64,000 bases of DNA from Bradyrhizobium sp. sBnM-33. GTDB taxonomy: Bacteria; Pseudomonadota; Alphaproteobacteria; Rhizobiales; Xanthobacteraceae. Below the pieces are notes generated by a model. It was not told the DNA's origin. It saw only the letters and a list, made by a program, of their open reading frames with translations, and ran no database searches. Positions 24,864 through 33,350 of this stretch are shown one piece after another. Both the position numbers and the translations under genes were made by a program. The stretch lies in assembly GCF_032917945.1 (NCBI RefSeq), contig NZ_CP136624.1, positions 8,913,001-8,977,000 on the forward strand, given 5' to 3'. Every line of letters starts with the position of its first letter. The first letter of the stretch is position 1.

Positions 24864-25400
24864 ATGCAGAAACTCCTAGCCGCGGCTCTTTTGAGCGCCG
24901 CAGTCTTCAGTGCTCCCGCCTATGCGCAGACCGCGCAGACGGCTCAGCCCCCCGGCCCCGCCGCCACGGCCGGCTCACAGGAAAAAATGATGCTCAAGGG
25001 GAACTGGCGCGCGTCCAAGCTCATGGGCCTCGATGTCTATAATGACGGCAATGAAAAGCTCGGCGAAATCAACGAGCTGATCCTGGATAAGGAGGGCAAG
25101 GTCAACGCTGTAGTCATCGGCGTCGGCGGCTTCCTAGGCATGGGCGAGCACGACATCGCCGTTTCCATGGACAAGATCAAATTCGTCGAGGAGCCGGTCC
25201 GCACCAGCGCGACGGCGCCCGGAGCGACCACGCGCGACACTACAGGCACGCAGCGCGAGACCACGACGGGCGCAGCCACGGGCGCCACGACAACACGCAG
25301 CGGCGATGCGAACGACTGGATGCCCGATCACGCCGTGATGAGCGGCACCAAGGAGCAGCTCAAGGCGATGCCGCAGTTCAAATATTCAGACTACAACTAA
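24864..25400 (+). CDS. Exported PRC-barrel domain protein
   Basis: 178 residues. A Sec signal peptide ends at AYAQ (about residue 22). A PRC-barrel domain follows (WRASKLMGLDVYNDGNEKLGEINELILDKEGKVNAVVIGVGGFLGMG), then a Thr-rich linker of about 35 residues and a short C-terminal segment. GAGGAGG sits 6 bp before the ATG. PRC-barrel proteins of rhizobia are often stress-induced; the EcfG-like promoter upstream fits that. Precise role unknown. Confidence 0.85.
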   Translation: MQKLLAAALLSAAVFSAPAYAQTAQTAQPPGPAATAGSQEKMMLKGNWRASKLMGLDVYNDGNEKLGEINELILDKEGKVNAVVIGVGGFLGMGEHDIAVSMDKIKFVEEPVRTSATAPGATTRDTTGTQRETTTGAATGATTTRSGDANDWMPDHAVMSGTKEQLKAMPQFKYSDYN

Positions 25401-25422
25401 GGCGCCCGACGCCTGATGATGA

Positions 25423-25449
25423 AGGCCCCACCTTGGTGGGGCCTTTTTC
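25423..25449. terminator. Bidirectional rho-independent terminator
   Basis: AAGGCCCCACC-TT-GGTGGGGCCTTTTT: an 11 bp perfect stem with T-runs suitable for both strands. It lies between the convergent PRC-barrel and Bug-protein genes. Confidence 0.88.
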
Positions 25450-25479
25450 ATGAGCGGATACGGTGCCGGCGCTTTGCAG

Positions 25480-26439
25480 CTACGCCTTGATATTGTTCTC
25501 GCGGACCACCTGTCCCCAGATGCTCACCTGCTTGGCGAAGAAGGTAGCGAAATCCTTGCCGTCGGCGAGCAGGAGCGTCATCTGCTGCGTCTCGCGCAAC
25601 TGCGCCGCTACCGCCGGCTCGCTCAGAATCTCCTTCACCGATTTTGCCATGCCGGCGACGGCATCTTCCGGCGTTCCCTTCGGCGCGAAAACGCCCCACC
25701 AGGCCAGCGTCTCGAAATCGGGAAAGCCCGCTTCGATCGCGGTCTGCGTATCCTTCAGCACGGGCATCCGCTCGCGGCCCATCTGCAGGATCGGCCGCAG
25801 CCTGTTGGTGCCGAGTTGCGCCGTGATCAGCGCCGCCGACCCGATGATCATATCGACATGGCCGCCGAGCACGTCGTTCATGGCCGGACCGCCGCCGCGG
25901 TAGGGCACATGCGTGATCTCCACGCCGGCCTTTTTGCCGAGCACCGTCATCGCGAGATGGCCGAGCGTGCCGATACCGACCGAGGCGTATTTCACCGCGC
26001 CGGGATTTGCCTTGCACGCCGCGACCACGTCCGCGAACGTCTTATATGGCCGCTCCGCGTTCGCGGCGAGGACGTAAGGCGCGGTGCCGACCAGGAACAC
26101 CGGCACCAGATCCTTCTCGACATCCAGCCCCGGCTTTTCGAGGATCGATGGGATGACCGCGTGCGAGTCGAACGTCACCAGAAACGTCGCACCGTCAGGC
26201 GCGCTCTTGGCGACCTGCACGGCGCCGAGCGAGCCGGCCGCGCCGGATTTGTTCTCCACCAGCACGGTCCGGCCGAGCTTGGTCTGCAGATGAGACTGCA
26301 ATAGCCGCGCCAGCGCATCGGTCGACCCGCCCGGCGGGAACGGCACCACCAGCGTCATGTTCTTGGCTGGCTGCGACAGCGCCGGCGTCACCGCAAACGC
26401 GGCCGTCGCCGCAAGCAAGTTGCGTCTTGTGATCTTCAC
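25480..26439 (-). CDS. Bug-family (TctC-like) periplasmic binding protein
   Basis: 319 residues. The N-terminus MKITRRNLLAATAAFA has a twin-arginine pattern. The mature part shows the Bug-family start (MTLVVPFPPGGSTDALARLL) and HVPYRGGGPAMNDVLGGHVDMIIGS, the ligand-loop region. Such proteins bind carboxylates or other small acids for tripartite tricarboxylate transporters, but no TctA/TctB genes are nearby, so it is an orphan binder. It lies next to cupin and RraA-like genes in the same direction, suggesting a small acid-catabolism group. Confidence 0.88.
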   Translation of the reverse strand: MKITRRNLLAATAAFAVTPALSQPAKNMTLVVPFPPGGSTDALARLLQSHLQTKLGRTVLVENKSGAAGSLGAVQVAKSAPDGATFLVTFDSHAVIPSILEKPGLDVEKDLVPVFLVGTAPYVLAANAERPYKTFADVVAACKANPGAVKYASVGIGTLGHLAMTVLGKKAGVEITHVPYRGGGPAMNDVLGGHVDMIIGSAALITAQLGTNRLRPILQMGRERMPVLKDTQTAIEAGFPDFETLAWWGVFAPKGTPEDAVAGMAKSVKEILSEPAVAAQLRETQQMTLLLADGKDFATFFAKQVSIWGQVVRENNIKA

Positions 26440-26495
26440 CAGAACCCTCCTCCCGTTATCGCCCGCGATTTTTTGTTTTTGTTCGCAGGCTTGTC

Positions 26496-26864
26496 TCAGG
26501 TGCCGAAGCCAGACCCGGCCTTTTTGTATTCGGGGCGCGGCGGACTGAAGATGTCAAGCACACGCGCACCTTCCGGTCCAGCCCGCATGGTGTGCGGCAC
26601 GTTGCCGGGCGTCCGCCAGAAATCGCCCTTTTTGACCGGAATTTCCTCACCGCCCTGAACGCGGATCGCCGATCCCTCGAGCAGCACGCCCCATTGTTCT
26701 TCGGGGTGATGATGCAGCGTGCCTTGCGAATGCGGCGCCAGCGTCACTACCGACAGCATGGCGTGCTCGCCGGAAAAGATGCGTGTGGTGACGCCGGCGG
26801 CGAGTTCGCGAAACAGGCCGTCATCCGGGTTATCGAGATTGTGAAATTCGTCCCTCTGAGTCAT
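26496..26864 (-). CDS. Single-domain cupin protein
   Basis: 122 residues from the ATG at 26864, with GGAGGA upstream. Metal-cupin motifs are present: SQGTLHHHPEEQWGVLLEG (His-rich first motif) and KKGDFWRTPGNVPHTM (second motif). It may be an isomerase, dioxygenase or sensor. It lies between the Bug protein and the RraA-like gene, in one direction, so it is probably part of the same operon. Confidence 0.8.
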   Translation of the reverse strand: MTQRDEFHNLDNPDDGLFRELAAGVTTRIFSGEHAMLSVVTLAPHSQGTLHHHPEEQWGVLLEGSAIRVQGGEEIPVKKGDFWRTPGNVPHTMRAGPEGARVLDIFSPPRPEYKKAGSGFGT

Positions 26865-26894
26865 CGCTCCTCCTTCAGCGTGCTGTCGCACCTA

Positions 26895-27533
26895 TCAAGA
26901 CTTGCCGTAGCTGCCCTGGTAGCGGCCTTCGCGGATCGCGGTGAGCGTGTCTTCCTCGCGCGCGATCTGGGCGCGGACCGCCTCGAGCAAGCTGGCGGCC
27001 ACAGCAGCAGGAAACGACACCACACCGTCCCCGTCGCCCACCACGATGTCACCTGGAGAAATCACCGAGCCGCCGATCGAAACCGGCACGTTGATCTCGC
27101 CGGGCCCGCTCTTGTAGGGGCCGCGGTGGATCGCCGCGCGGGCAAAGCAGGGAAAATCGGCGGCAGCGAAGGCCGCGACGTCGCGGATCGCGCCGTCGAT
27201 CACATAGCCTGCCGCGCCGCGATACTCGGCGATGTTCTTCATGATCTCGCCGACCAGCGCCCGCGTCTCGTCACCGCCGCCATCAACCACGATCACGTCG
27301 CCGGGCCCGACCAGTTCCAGCGCCCGGTGGATCGCAAGGTTGTCGCCGGGCCGCGTGCGCACCGTGAAAGCAGCTCCGACCAGCCGGCCGGCGCGATGAA
27401 ACGGCCGCAGACCCACGGCGCCCGGCAGCCGGGCAAGGTTATCGCTGATGATCGAGGTCGGCGCGTTCCTGAATGCTTCGATCAGGTCAGGCGCGGGCTT
27501 TGGCACGCTCGTCATGGTGATGGCGATGGTCAT
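26895..27533 (-). CDS. RraA-like protein (4-hydroxy-4-methyl-2-oxoglutarate / CHA aldolase family)
   Basis: 212 residues from the ATG at 27533. The RraA fold shows SIISDNLARLPGAVGLRPF, the GxGD-type segment (VGPGDVIVVDGGGDETRALVGEIM), VIDGAIRDVAAF (with the Arg-Asp pair of the active site) and DIVVGDGDGVVSFP. Members split pyruvate from gallate- or protocatechuate-pathway intermediates, act as decarboxylases, or inhibit RNase E. In this catabolic neighbourhood an aldolase or decarboxylase role is favoured. Confidence 0.82.
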   Translation of the reverse strand: MTIAITMTSVPKPAPDLIEAFRNAPTSIISDNLARLPGAVGLRPFHRAGRLVGAAFTVRTRPGDNLAIHRALELVGPGDVIVVDGGGDETRALVGEIMKNIAEYRGAAGYVIDGAIRDVAAFAAADFPCFARAAIHRGPYKSGPGEINVPVSIGGSVISPGDIVVGDGDGVVSFPAAVAASLLEAVRAQIAREEDTLTAIREGRYQGSYGKS

Positions 27534-27622
27534 AGAAACTGTTTCCTCCTGCGGCTCTGGTCCGCGCGGCACGACGGCTCCAGATTAGCCGCCACATGAT
27601 CGCCGGGGTTGCGGCAAAACAA

Positions 27623-27649
27623 TTAGCATTCCGCTTGAGCAGGTATAAT
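27623..27649 (+). promoter_or_regulatory. Promoter upstream of the AraC-type gene
   Basis: A perfect TATAAT at 27644-27649 is preceded by TTAGCA at 27623-27628 with a short 15 bp spacer. The transcript would start near 27656, which rules out the ATG at 27596 as a start for the regulator. Confidence 0.45.
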
Positions 27650-27695
27650 GGATTTGGATGGGTCCGGGGGCGGCTCGCCTCGGGCCCCGCACGTC

Positions 27696-28755
27696 ATGTC
27701 AGTGCTGTCGAAATCTTCGCCTCGGCCACACTTCTTAATGCGGCCTTAACCAAACCCGCCGACGCTGCTAGCGAAGATTCACGCCGCCAGTTCTCTTACC
27801 ATGCTGTTCCAGAAGCTTGCTCCCTCGCCGGCACTCTCGATCTCCGGTTTTCCGATATCGATGCCTTTCGGCCGGTCGAATTCGTCGCGGATGCGCGCAG
27901 CGTCCCGCTGAATCTGCGAACTTCCATACCGCGCGCGCGGCGGTGCAGTTGCCGGGCTGCCAGATCACGGTGCTCCGCTCGTTTCCACGTATCGTCGATG
28001 TCAGCTACCGCGCCGCGCATGGCGTCGTCATCTTCCAGATCGAGGCCGACTACGACGTAGCCGTCAACGGCATGTCCGTGAATCGTCCGGCTTTTGTCGG
28101 CATGCGCGGCAATGTGGATTTGCAGTTCGTCGAACCCCGTGGATCGCTGCACGCGATCATCACCCTTGGCGCCGGCCTGCGGGATCGGGAATGGTTCGAT
28201 ACGCCGGACCGGCTATGCCCGTTTATGCCGGACCCAGCCGCCCTCGCAACGGTCAGATCCGTCACGACAGGTATTTTGCAGACGGCTTCCGCCAAGCCGG
28301 AACTGTTGCAGCAGCCTCGTTCGGCGCTGGCCCTCCAGGAAGACCTGCTGCTCGCCATCGATGAGATGTTCCGCAGCGGCCGAACGCCGGAAGTGGCGGG
28401 CAAGATTGCAAGCAGGGGCTATTGCCGGCTCGTCCGCATGATCGACGAGTATGTCGCCTTTCATGCCGCCTCGGCGATCTACAGCGCCGACCTCGCCGAA
28501 CAATGCGGCGTATCGGTCAGAACGCTGGGCACGGCGGTGGCGAGCGTCCGCGGCATGAGCCTGCATCGCTATTTGCGCCTCAAGCAGCTTTGGTCGGCGC
28601 GCGCGCAGCTCGTGAAGGGATCCGACGCCATCACCGTGACATCGTGCGCCCGAGCCAACGGCTTCCATCACATGGGTGAATTTGCAAGGCTTTATCGCGC
28701 CACGTTCCATGAAACGGCGTCGCGCACGCTGGCCCGCGCGAGAGGATCTGACTAA
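27696..28755 (+). pseudogene. AraC-family regulator interrupted by one or two frameshifts
   Basis: The C-terminal part is a good AraC HTH (ASAIYSADLAEQCGVSVRTLGTAVASVRGMSLHRYLRLKQL, then TVTSCARANGFHHMGEFARLYRATFHETAS). The N-terminal domain continues in another frame: SRRQFSYHAVPEACSLAGTL to VADARSVPL in phase 2, then NFHTARAAVQLPGCQITVL in phase 1. The switch near 27905-27920 needs a -1 shift. The only nearby ATG (27696) is in the third phase and would need another -1 shift. The frame starting at 27817 lacks this N-terminus. It is either a pseudogene or carries base-call errors. Confidence 0.65.
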
Positions 28756-29021
28756 TTCTTGCCACAATGTGGCGTGCTTATCCGCTCGCCTTCAGACGGT
28801 GTACTTAGAATCACTACAGCATTGTGCGTGTTGCTCTGCTTTGCCGTTGAATTTCCTCAAGATTTCTAATGGCCTAAGCACTGTGTTCCATCGGTCACAT
28901 CCGCGGGATAAGGTCACAACGCCAGCGGGAACATCGTGCGTTTTCGGCGTGACAGCGCTGCCAAAATGATGACAATCGACTCAATCAAAGTTCCCAAGAA
29001 TTCGACCGGAGCAAATCGTCC

Positions 29022-29654
29022 GTGATCGCCTCACGTGCATTGTCATTCGTTGTTCTTGCCGCGATCGGCGGGCTGATCGTGCTCGCGCCGATACAAGCGG
29101 ACGCGCAATGGTGGCGCAGTGCGCCGGTGGATTTCGAATCCTGCGCCGACGTTGCCGAAAAAGCGACGACCAAGGAAGAAAGGACGGCGAAGCTCGCTGA
29201 ATGCAACGCGAAGTTCGCCGGCCGCCGCAAGCCCGGCGGCGGCTACACCTATTACGACTTCATGCAGGATCGGACGTTCGACATCGCGGGTCCCAACCCG
29301 ACGCCGGAAGAGCAGAAGAAGATCGACGAGCAATATACGGCCTATCTCGAGCGCGAGCGGCGCAACCACATCGCCGCGGCGCTGGCGGCCAAGCAGCACC
29401 AGCCGGAGCCGCCCCCAGCACAGGGAATACAACAGGTCTCGCTGCGCACGGAACAGGTCGCTTCGCCGGTCGAAACCGAAAAAGTGCCGATCCCGGTGGC
29501 GAGCCCGGTCAAGCAGGCCGCGCGCATCAAGGCTGCCCAATGCGCCAAGAGCCAATTCTCGTGTGAATGGCCGCGGCTCTCGGAGAGCATCAACGAACTG
29601 AAGAGGCTGCTCAATCCACAGCAGCAGCCGCCGAGCAAGCAGAAGAAGGGCTGA
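29022..29654 (+). CDS. Exported hypothetical protein, Pro/Gln-rich C-terminus
   Basis: 210 residues from a GTG start. A Sec signal peptide (ALSFVVLAAIGGLIVLAPIQADAQ) is followed by WWRSAPVDFESCADVAEKATTKEER and a segment with PGGGYTYYDFMQDRTFDIAGPNPTPEEQKKIDEQY. The C-terminal part is low-complexity and ends in Pro/Gln/Lys. It is likely periplasmic. The pattern is one I associate with conserved hypotheticals of Bradyrhizobium-like genomes, without an assigned function. Confidence 0.7.
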   Translation: MIASRALSFVVLAAIGGLIVLAPIQADAQWWRSAPVDFESCADVAEKATTKEERTAKLAECNAKFAGRRKPGGGYTYYDFMQDRTFDIAGPNPTPEEQKKIDEQYTAYLERERRNHIAAALAAKQHQPEPPPAQGIQQVSLRTEQVASPVETEKVPIPVASPVKQAARIKAAQCAKSQFSCEWPRLSESINELKRLLNPQQQPPSKQKKG

Positions 29655-29660
29655 CGTTGC

Positions 29661-29810
29661 CCCGTCATTCCCCACGCAGGCGGGGAATCCAGTATCCACA
29701 GAACTAACGTGGATCCAGCACTGCTCCCCAAATCCGCCGGTGGTTACTGGATGCCCGCCGGAACCTGTCATCCGGCCGGCCGAAGGCCGGACCGGGTGGC
29801 GGGCATGACG
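29661..29810. repeat. Dispersed intergenic repeat, family 5 (GTCATTCCCC...GGGCATGACG)
   Basis: A mosaic of short inverted repeats starting CCCGTCATTCCCCACGCAG and ending GCGGGCATGACG, with an inner GGCCGGCCGAAGGCCGG hairpin. It fills the gap between two small exported-protein genes that converge. Confidence 0.7.
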
Positions 29811-29826
29811 ACTGACGACATCAGCA

Positions 29827-30027
29827 TCAGTGCGCACGCATCCGCTTGACGCGGCGCGACTTGAAAACCGGCGCGACAACAGCCCGCGACGCCGCCCGCT
29901 GCTCCTGCAGCCGCGCTTCATAGCCCGGCGACGGCGTCGCCGTCGGCGGCACGGCATAAGCGGGCAGCCATGACGCCCAGAAGGTTAGGACGGCAACCGC
30001 CACCAGCGCGAGGCCCGTTCGTTTCAT
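29827..30027 (-). CDS. Small exported basic protein
   Basis: 66 residues. The signal peptide (TGLALVAVAVLTFWASWLPAYA) is followed by a short, strongly basic mature part (AVVAPVFKSRRVKRMRAH). GGGAGAAG lies just before the ATG. Function unknown. Confidence 0.55.
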   Translation of the reverse strand: MKRTGLALVAVAVLTFWASWLPAYAVPPTATPSPGYEARLQEQRAASRAVVAPVFKSRRVKRMRAH

Positions 30028-30096
30028 GTCACTTCTCCCATCGGCTCACCTGAACGAAACTCGTGCCGGACCGGCGCCCTTTCAAGGCAAATCAAT

Positions 30097-31098
30097 TCAC
30101 CGGCGAATCTGCTCCGGCGTCAGGCCGGGCGAGCCCTTGCCAGTGCTTTCGGCCTGCCGGATCAATTCGACAATCCGACGCGACAGAGGGGCCTTCAACC
30201 CGCGGCGCTCGGCGATTTCGGTGATGACGCCCTGCAGATAATCGATTTCGGTGCGGCGGCCGCGCTGCAGATCCTCCCACATCGACGAGCGCGCCTCGGG
30301 ATCGATCTTCATCGTCCGCCCTAGCAACGCGTCGAAGATCGGATCCGGCAGGCGCAACAAGGCCGGCATCCAGGCGGGCGGAATCGGCGTCGGCGAGACC
30401 GGCTTGATGCCCTCCGCCTTGATTGCCGCGAGCGCTTCGGCAAGCTGATCAGCGAACAGTTTCCGCCATGGCCGCGAGCTGAGTTGTTTACGCAGCGGCA
30501 GATCGGCCAGCGCGTTGAGCGCGTTGTTGAGATTGAGCAGCAGCTTGCCCCATTGCACGCCGTCGATGTTACCGGTCGGCCGCATCGTCAGTCCCGGCAC
30601 CGATAGCTTCTCGGCGATATTCGCCTCGTCCTGCTCGATGACGATGTCGCCCGATGTCGCGCGATGAAATCGCCCCTCGCCCAGCGCGATCACATTGAAC
30701 GGCACCATGCCGCCGAGCACGCGCCGCCCCGGCAGGCGGTGGCGCAGCACGGCGGCATTGCCGATGCCGTTTTGCAGGCTGACGACGACGACATCGGGCG
30801 GCGCGTGGCGAGCGATGGCGTCGGCCATCGCAGCGGTATCCGCGCTCTTGACGGTGACCAGCACGACGCCGGCATCCGCAAGAACGGAAGAATTTTCCGA
30901 CAATGCGAACCGATCATGCGTGATGGTCTGGTCAAAACCTTCAAAACTCGTGGGCCGCAGGCCGTTGGCTTCGATCTCGGCGATCACGCGCGGACGCGCC
31001 AAGAGCGCCACGCGGCGGCCGCCGGCTGCCAGCATGCCGCCGACGAAGCAGCCAATGCTGCCGGCGCCTGCGATCCCGATCGTTTGGCGCGAAACCAT
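30097..31098 (-). CDS. 2-dehydropantoate 2-reductase-like oxidoreductase (ApbA/PanE family), copy 2
   Basis: 333 residues. IGIAGAGSIGCFVGGMLAAGGRRVALLARP is the NADP site. VSLQNGIGNAAVLRHRLPGRRVLGG, the catalytic-lysine region GVQWGKLLLNLNNALNALADLPL, and a C-terminal domain with SSMWEDLQRGRRTEIDYLQGVI (the classic PanE substrate loop) follow. This copy carries the canonical SMxxDxxxGRxTEIDxLxG pattern better than the one at 15536, so it is the better candidate for a true ketopantoate reductase. Monocistronic. Confidence 0.88.
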   Translation of the reverse strand: MVSRQTIGIAGAGSIGCFVGGMLAAGGRRVALLARPRVIAEIEANGLRPTSFEGFDQTITHDRFALSENSSVLADAGVVLVTVKSADTAAMADAIARHAPPDVVVVSLQNGIGNAAVLRHRLPGRRVLGGMVPFNVIALGEGRFHRATSGDIVIEQDEANIAEKLSVPGLTMRPTGNIDGVQWGKLLLNLNNALNALADLPLRKQLSSRPWRKLFADQLAEALAAIKAEGIKPVSPTPIPPAWMPALLRLPDPIFDALLGRTMKIDPEARSSMWEDLQRGRRTEIDYLQGVITEIAERRGLKAPLSRRIVELIRQAESTGKGSPGLTPEQIRR

Positions 31099-31234
31099 TT
31101 GTCACCCACCGCGCTGCACCCCACTTCGAATAGCAGAGCGCGCGGACTGTGCCTATCGCAGGCGCGCGCTCGCGCCTTGTAACCGTCATAGGCCACCGTT
31201 ATGTTTCACGCGGGGCTACGCGGAGGAGACAACC

Positions 31235-31804
31235 ATGGGTTTACTCGACGTACTCAACGGCATGATGAACGGCCCGCGCGGCCCGAGCCGCCCCAGCGCA
31301 CAATCCGAGAGCGGCGGAATGTCGCCCTTGACCATGGCGATCCTGGCGCTGCTGGCCTGGAAAGGCATCAAGCATTTCAGCGGCAATCAGACCGGCTCGG
31401 CACCGCAACCGGCGCCCGCGCCAGGCAATGTGAATGCCGGTATGCCCGGTGGCGGCATGGGCGGCGGGCTCAGCGACATGCTCAAAGGCGGCTTGGGTGG
31501 ACTGCTCGCGGGCGGGGCGGCCGGCACAATCCTGAGCGGCGGGCTCGGCGACCTCCTGAAGCAGTTGCAACAGAACGGCCTTGGCGATCAGGCGGACTCC
31601 TGGGTCAGCAACGGTCCCAATAAGCAGGTCTCGCCCGGCGATCTCGCCAACGCGCTCGGCGCCGACGACATCGAGCAGCTATCGGCGCAAAGCGGATTGT
31701 CGCGCGACGATTTGCTGCAAGGCCTCAGCCAGTATTTACCCGACGTCGTCAATCATCTGACGCCGGACGGACGGCTGCCGAACGAGAACGAAATTTCGAT
31801 CTGA
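31235..31804 (+). CDS. YidB/DUF937-family protein
   Basis: 189 residues from the ATG at 31235, with GGAGGAG upstream. MGLLDVLNGMMNGPRG start, a hydrophobic segment, a long Gly-rich linker (MPGGGMGGGLSDMLKGGLGGLLAGGAAG) and the conserved C-terminal part (ALGADDIEQLSAQSGLSRDDLLQGLSQYLPDVVNHLTPDGRLP). Role unknown. It is followed by a GlsB-like gene 69 bp later. Confidence 0.85.
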   Translation: MGLLDVLNGMMNGPRGPSRPSAQSESGGMSPLTMAILALLAWKGIKHFSGNQTGSAPQPAPAPGNVNAGMPGGGMGGGLSDMLKGGLGGLLAGGAAGTILSGGLGDLLKQLQQNGLGDQADSWVSNGPNKQVSPGDLANALGADDIEQLSAQSGLSRDDLLQGLSQYLPDVVNHLTPDGRLPNENEISI

Positions 31805-31873
31805 CGCCGCGGGACGCGCGGCGCTCGAGAGGTGCCGCGCCGCTTCACCATCGACACATTGAAGGGGACAGAC

Positions 31874-32152
31874 ATGGGCGGCATCATCTGGATCATCGTC
31901 GTCGGCTTCGTCGCCGGCATCATCGCGCGCATCCTTTCGCCGGGGCAGAACAACCCGACCGGCTTCATCCTGACCACGGTGCTCGGCATCGCCGGCGCGT
32001 TCTTGGCGACCTTCGTCGGCCAAGCGGTCGGCCATTACAGCCCCGATCAGGGCGCCGGCTTCATCACCGCCACCATCGGCGCGCTGGTGGTGCTGTTCAT
32101 CTGGAACCGGCTGGTGGCGCGCGGCGTGATCTCGGATCCGGGGAATCGATAA
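31874..32152 (+). CDS. GlsB/YeaQ/YmgE-family membrane protein
   Basis: 92 residues with three hydrophobic helices and the family signature GFVAGIIARILSPGQNNPTGFILTTVLGIAGAFLATFVG. GAAGGGG lies upstream of the ATG. Members are small stress-associated inner-membrane proteins. Adjacent to the YidB-like gene and probably co-expressed. Confidence 0.88.
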   Translation: MGGIIWIIVVGFVAGIIARILSPGQNNPTGFILTTVLGIAGAFLATFVGQAVGHYSPDQGAGFITATIGALVVLFIWNRLVARGVISDPGNR

Positions 32153-32169
32153 GGCGGCGCTCTCTCCGC

Positions 32170-32284
32170 CGTCATTGCGAGCGAAGCGAAGCAATCCATA
32201 GCGCCGCAAGTGGCGAGGTGGATTGCTTCGTCGCTTCAGCGCAAAATTGCTTTGCAATTTTGTCGCGAGCTCCTCGCAATGACG
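32170..32284. repeat. Dispersed palindromic repeat, family 1 (copy C)
   Basis: Starts CGTCATTGCGAGCGAAGCG and ends CTCCTCGCAATGACG. An inner hairpin GCAAAATTGCTTTGCAATTTTG adds stability. It lies between the convergent GlsB-like and SDR genes. Confidence 0.85.
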
Positions 32285-32287
32285 AGA

Positions 32288-33076
32288 TCACAACACCAGA
32301 TGCATCCCCGCATCCATCCGCACATATTCGCCCGTCATGTTGCTCGACGCCGGCGAAGCGAGGAAACAGACGAGCTGCGCGATATCCTCGGCAGTGGAAG
32401 CGACCTTCAGCGGCACCTTCGCGACGACAGCATCGCGCACCGCTTTCGCGCCGGCCTCGCCGCGGCCCTTGGTGAACCAGGGCGTATCGATGTAACCGGG
32501 GCACACCGTGTTGACGCGGATTAGCGGCGCCAGCGCTCGCGCCAGCGATTGCGTCATGGTGTTGAGCGCGCCCTTGCTTGCGGCATAGGCGACCGAAGAG
32601 CCGCCGCCGGAAATGCCGGCGACCGAAGACACGTTGACCACGGCAGACGGCAGGCCGGAAGCTTTCGCGCCGGCCTCGAGCAGCCCGCGCGCCGCACGGA
32701 TCATCTGGAACGGGCCGATGGTGTTGACGGCGTAGATGCGCTGAAAATCCTCGGCCGAAAGCCCGTCGAGATCGTGATGCGGCACGTGCTTGGTGGTGCC
32801 GGCATTGTTGACGAGCACGTCGAGGCGTTCCCACGGCGCGGCGGCGGCAGCAATCTTCCTGCAGTCTTCATCGCGGGACACGTCGCCCTGCACGACCACG
32901 ACTTCGGCGCCGGCGCTGCGGCAGAGGTCGGCGGTTGCTTCGGCTTCCGCCTTGCTGTTGGAATAGTTGACGACGATGCGCGCGCCGCCTTTTGCCAGAA
33001 TGGCCGCGGTCGCCGCTCCCAAGCCGGAAGCAGAACCGGTGACAATCGCGCACAACCCATCCTTCGACATCCGCAT
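32288..33076 (-). CDS. Short-chain dehydrogenase/reductase, FabG-like
   Basis: 262 residues. Cofactor motif VTGSASGLGAATAAILAKGGARIVVNYSN, NNAG motif (LVNNAGTTKH), catalytic region VNVSSVAGISGGGSSVAYAASKGALNTMTQSLA (Ser, Tyr-x3-Lys) and the PGYIDTPW loop. The NADPH-type second strand (NYSNSKAEAEA) suggests an acetoacetyl-CoA-reductase-like or sugar-reductase relative. An internal start at MSKDG (two codons later) is equally possible. It is divergent from the acyl-CoA dehydrogenase genes across about 275 bp with no further gene. Confidence 0.88.
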   Translation of the reverse strand: MRMSKDGLCAIVTGSASGLGAATAAILAKGGARIVVNYSNSKAEAEATADLCRSAGAEVVVVQGDVSRDEDCRKIAAAAAPWERLDVLVNNAGTTKHVPHHDLDGLSAEDFQRIYAVNTIGPFQMIRAARGLLEAGAKASGLPSAVVNVSSVAGISGGGSSVAYAASKGALNTMTQSLARALAPLIRVNTVCPGYIDTPWFTKGRGEAGAKAVRDAVVAKVPLKVASTAEDIAQLVCFLASPASSNMTGEYVRMDAGMHLVL

Positions 33077-33350
33077 TCCCTTTGTTGTTCTTGAATTAAA
33101 ATTTCGAGCCGCCCGTTCGTCGCCCGCAGGCTTACCATACCGTGCCGCAAAGTGCGTGCAAATCCGCTAACGTTCCACTGTGCGGAATTGTTCTCTGCCT
33201 GATGATCTTCATGCCGCCGCCTCATGCGGCCCTGCGGACAGCGCTTGTCACGGCTATGGCTTTTGCCCATCATTAAGCGCAAGAAAAGACCGCACCCGGG
33301 GCTTTGGCACGACGCGCCAAGGCCGGTGCCAATCGATTTCGGGGAACGCT

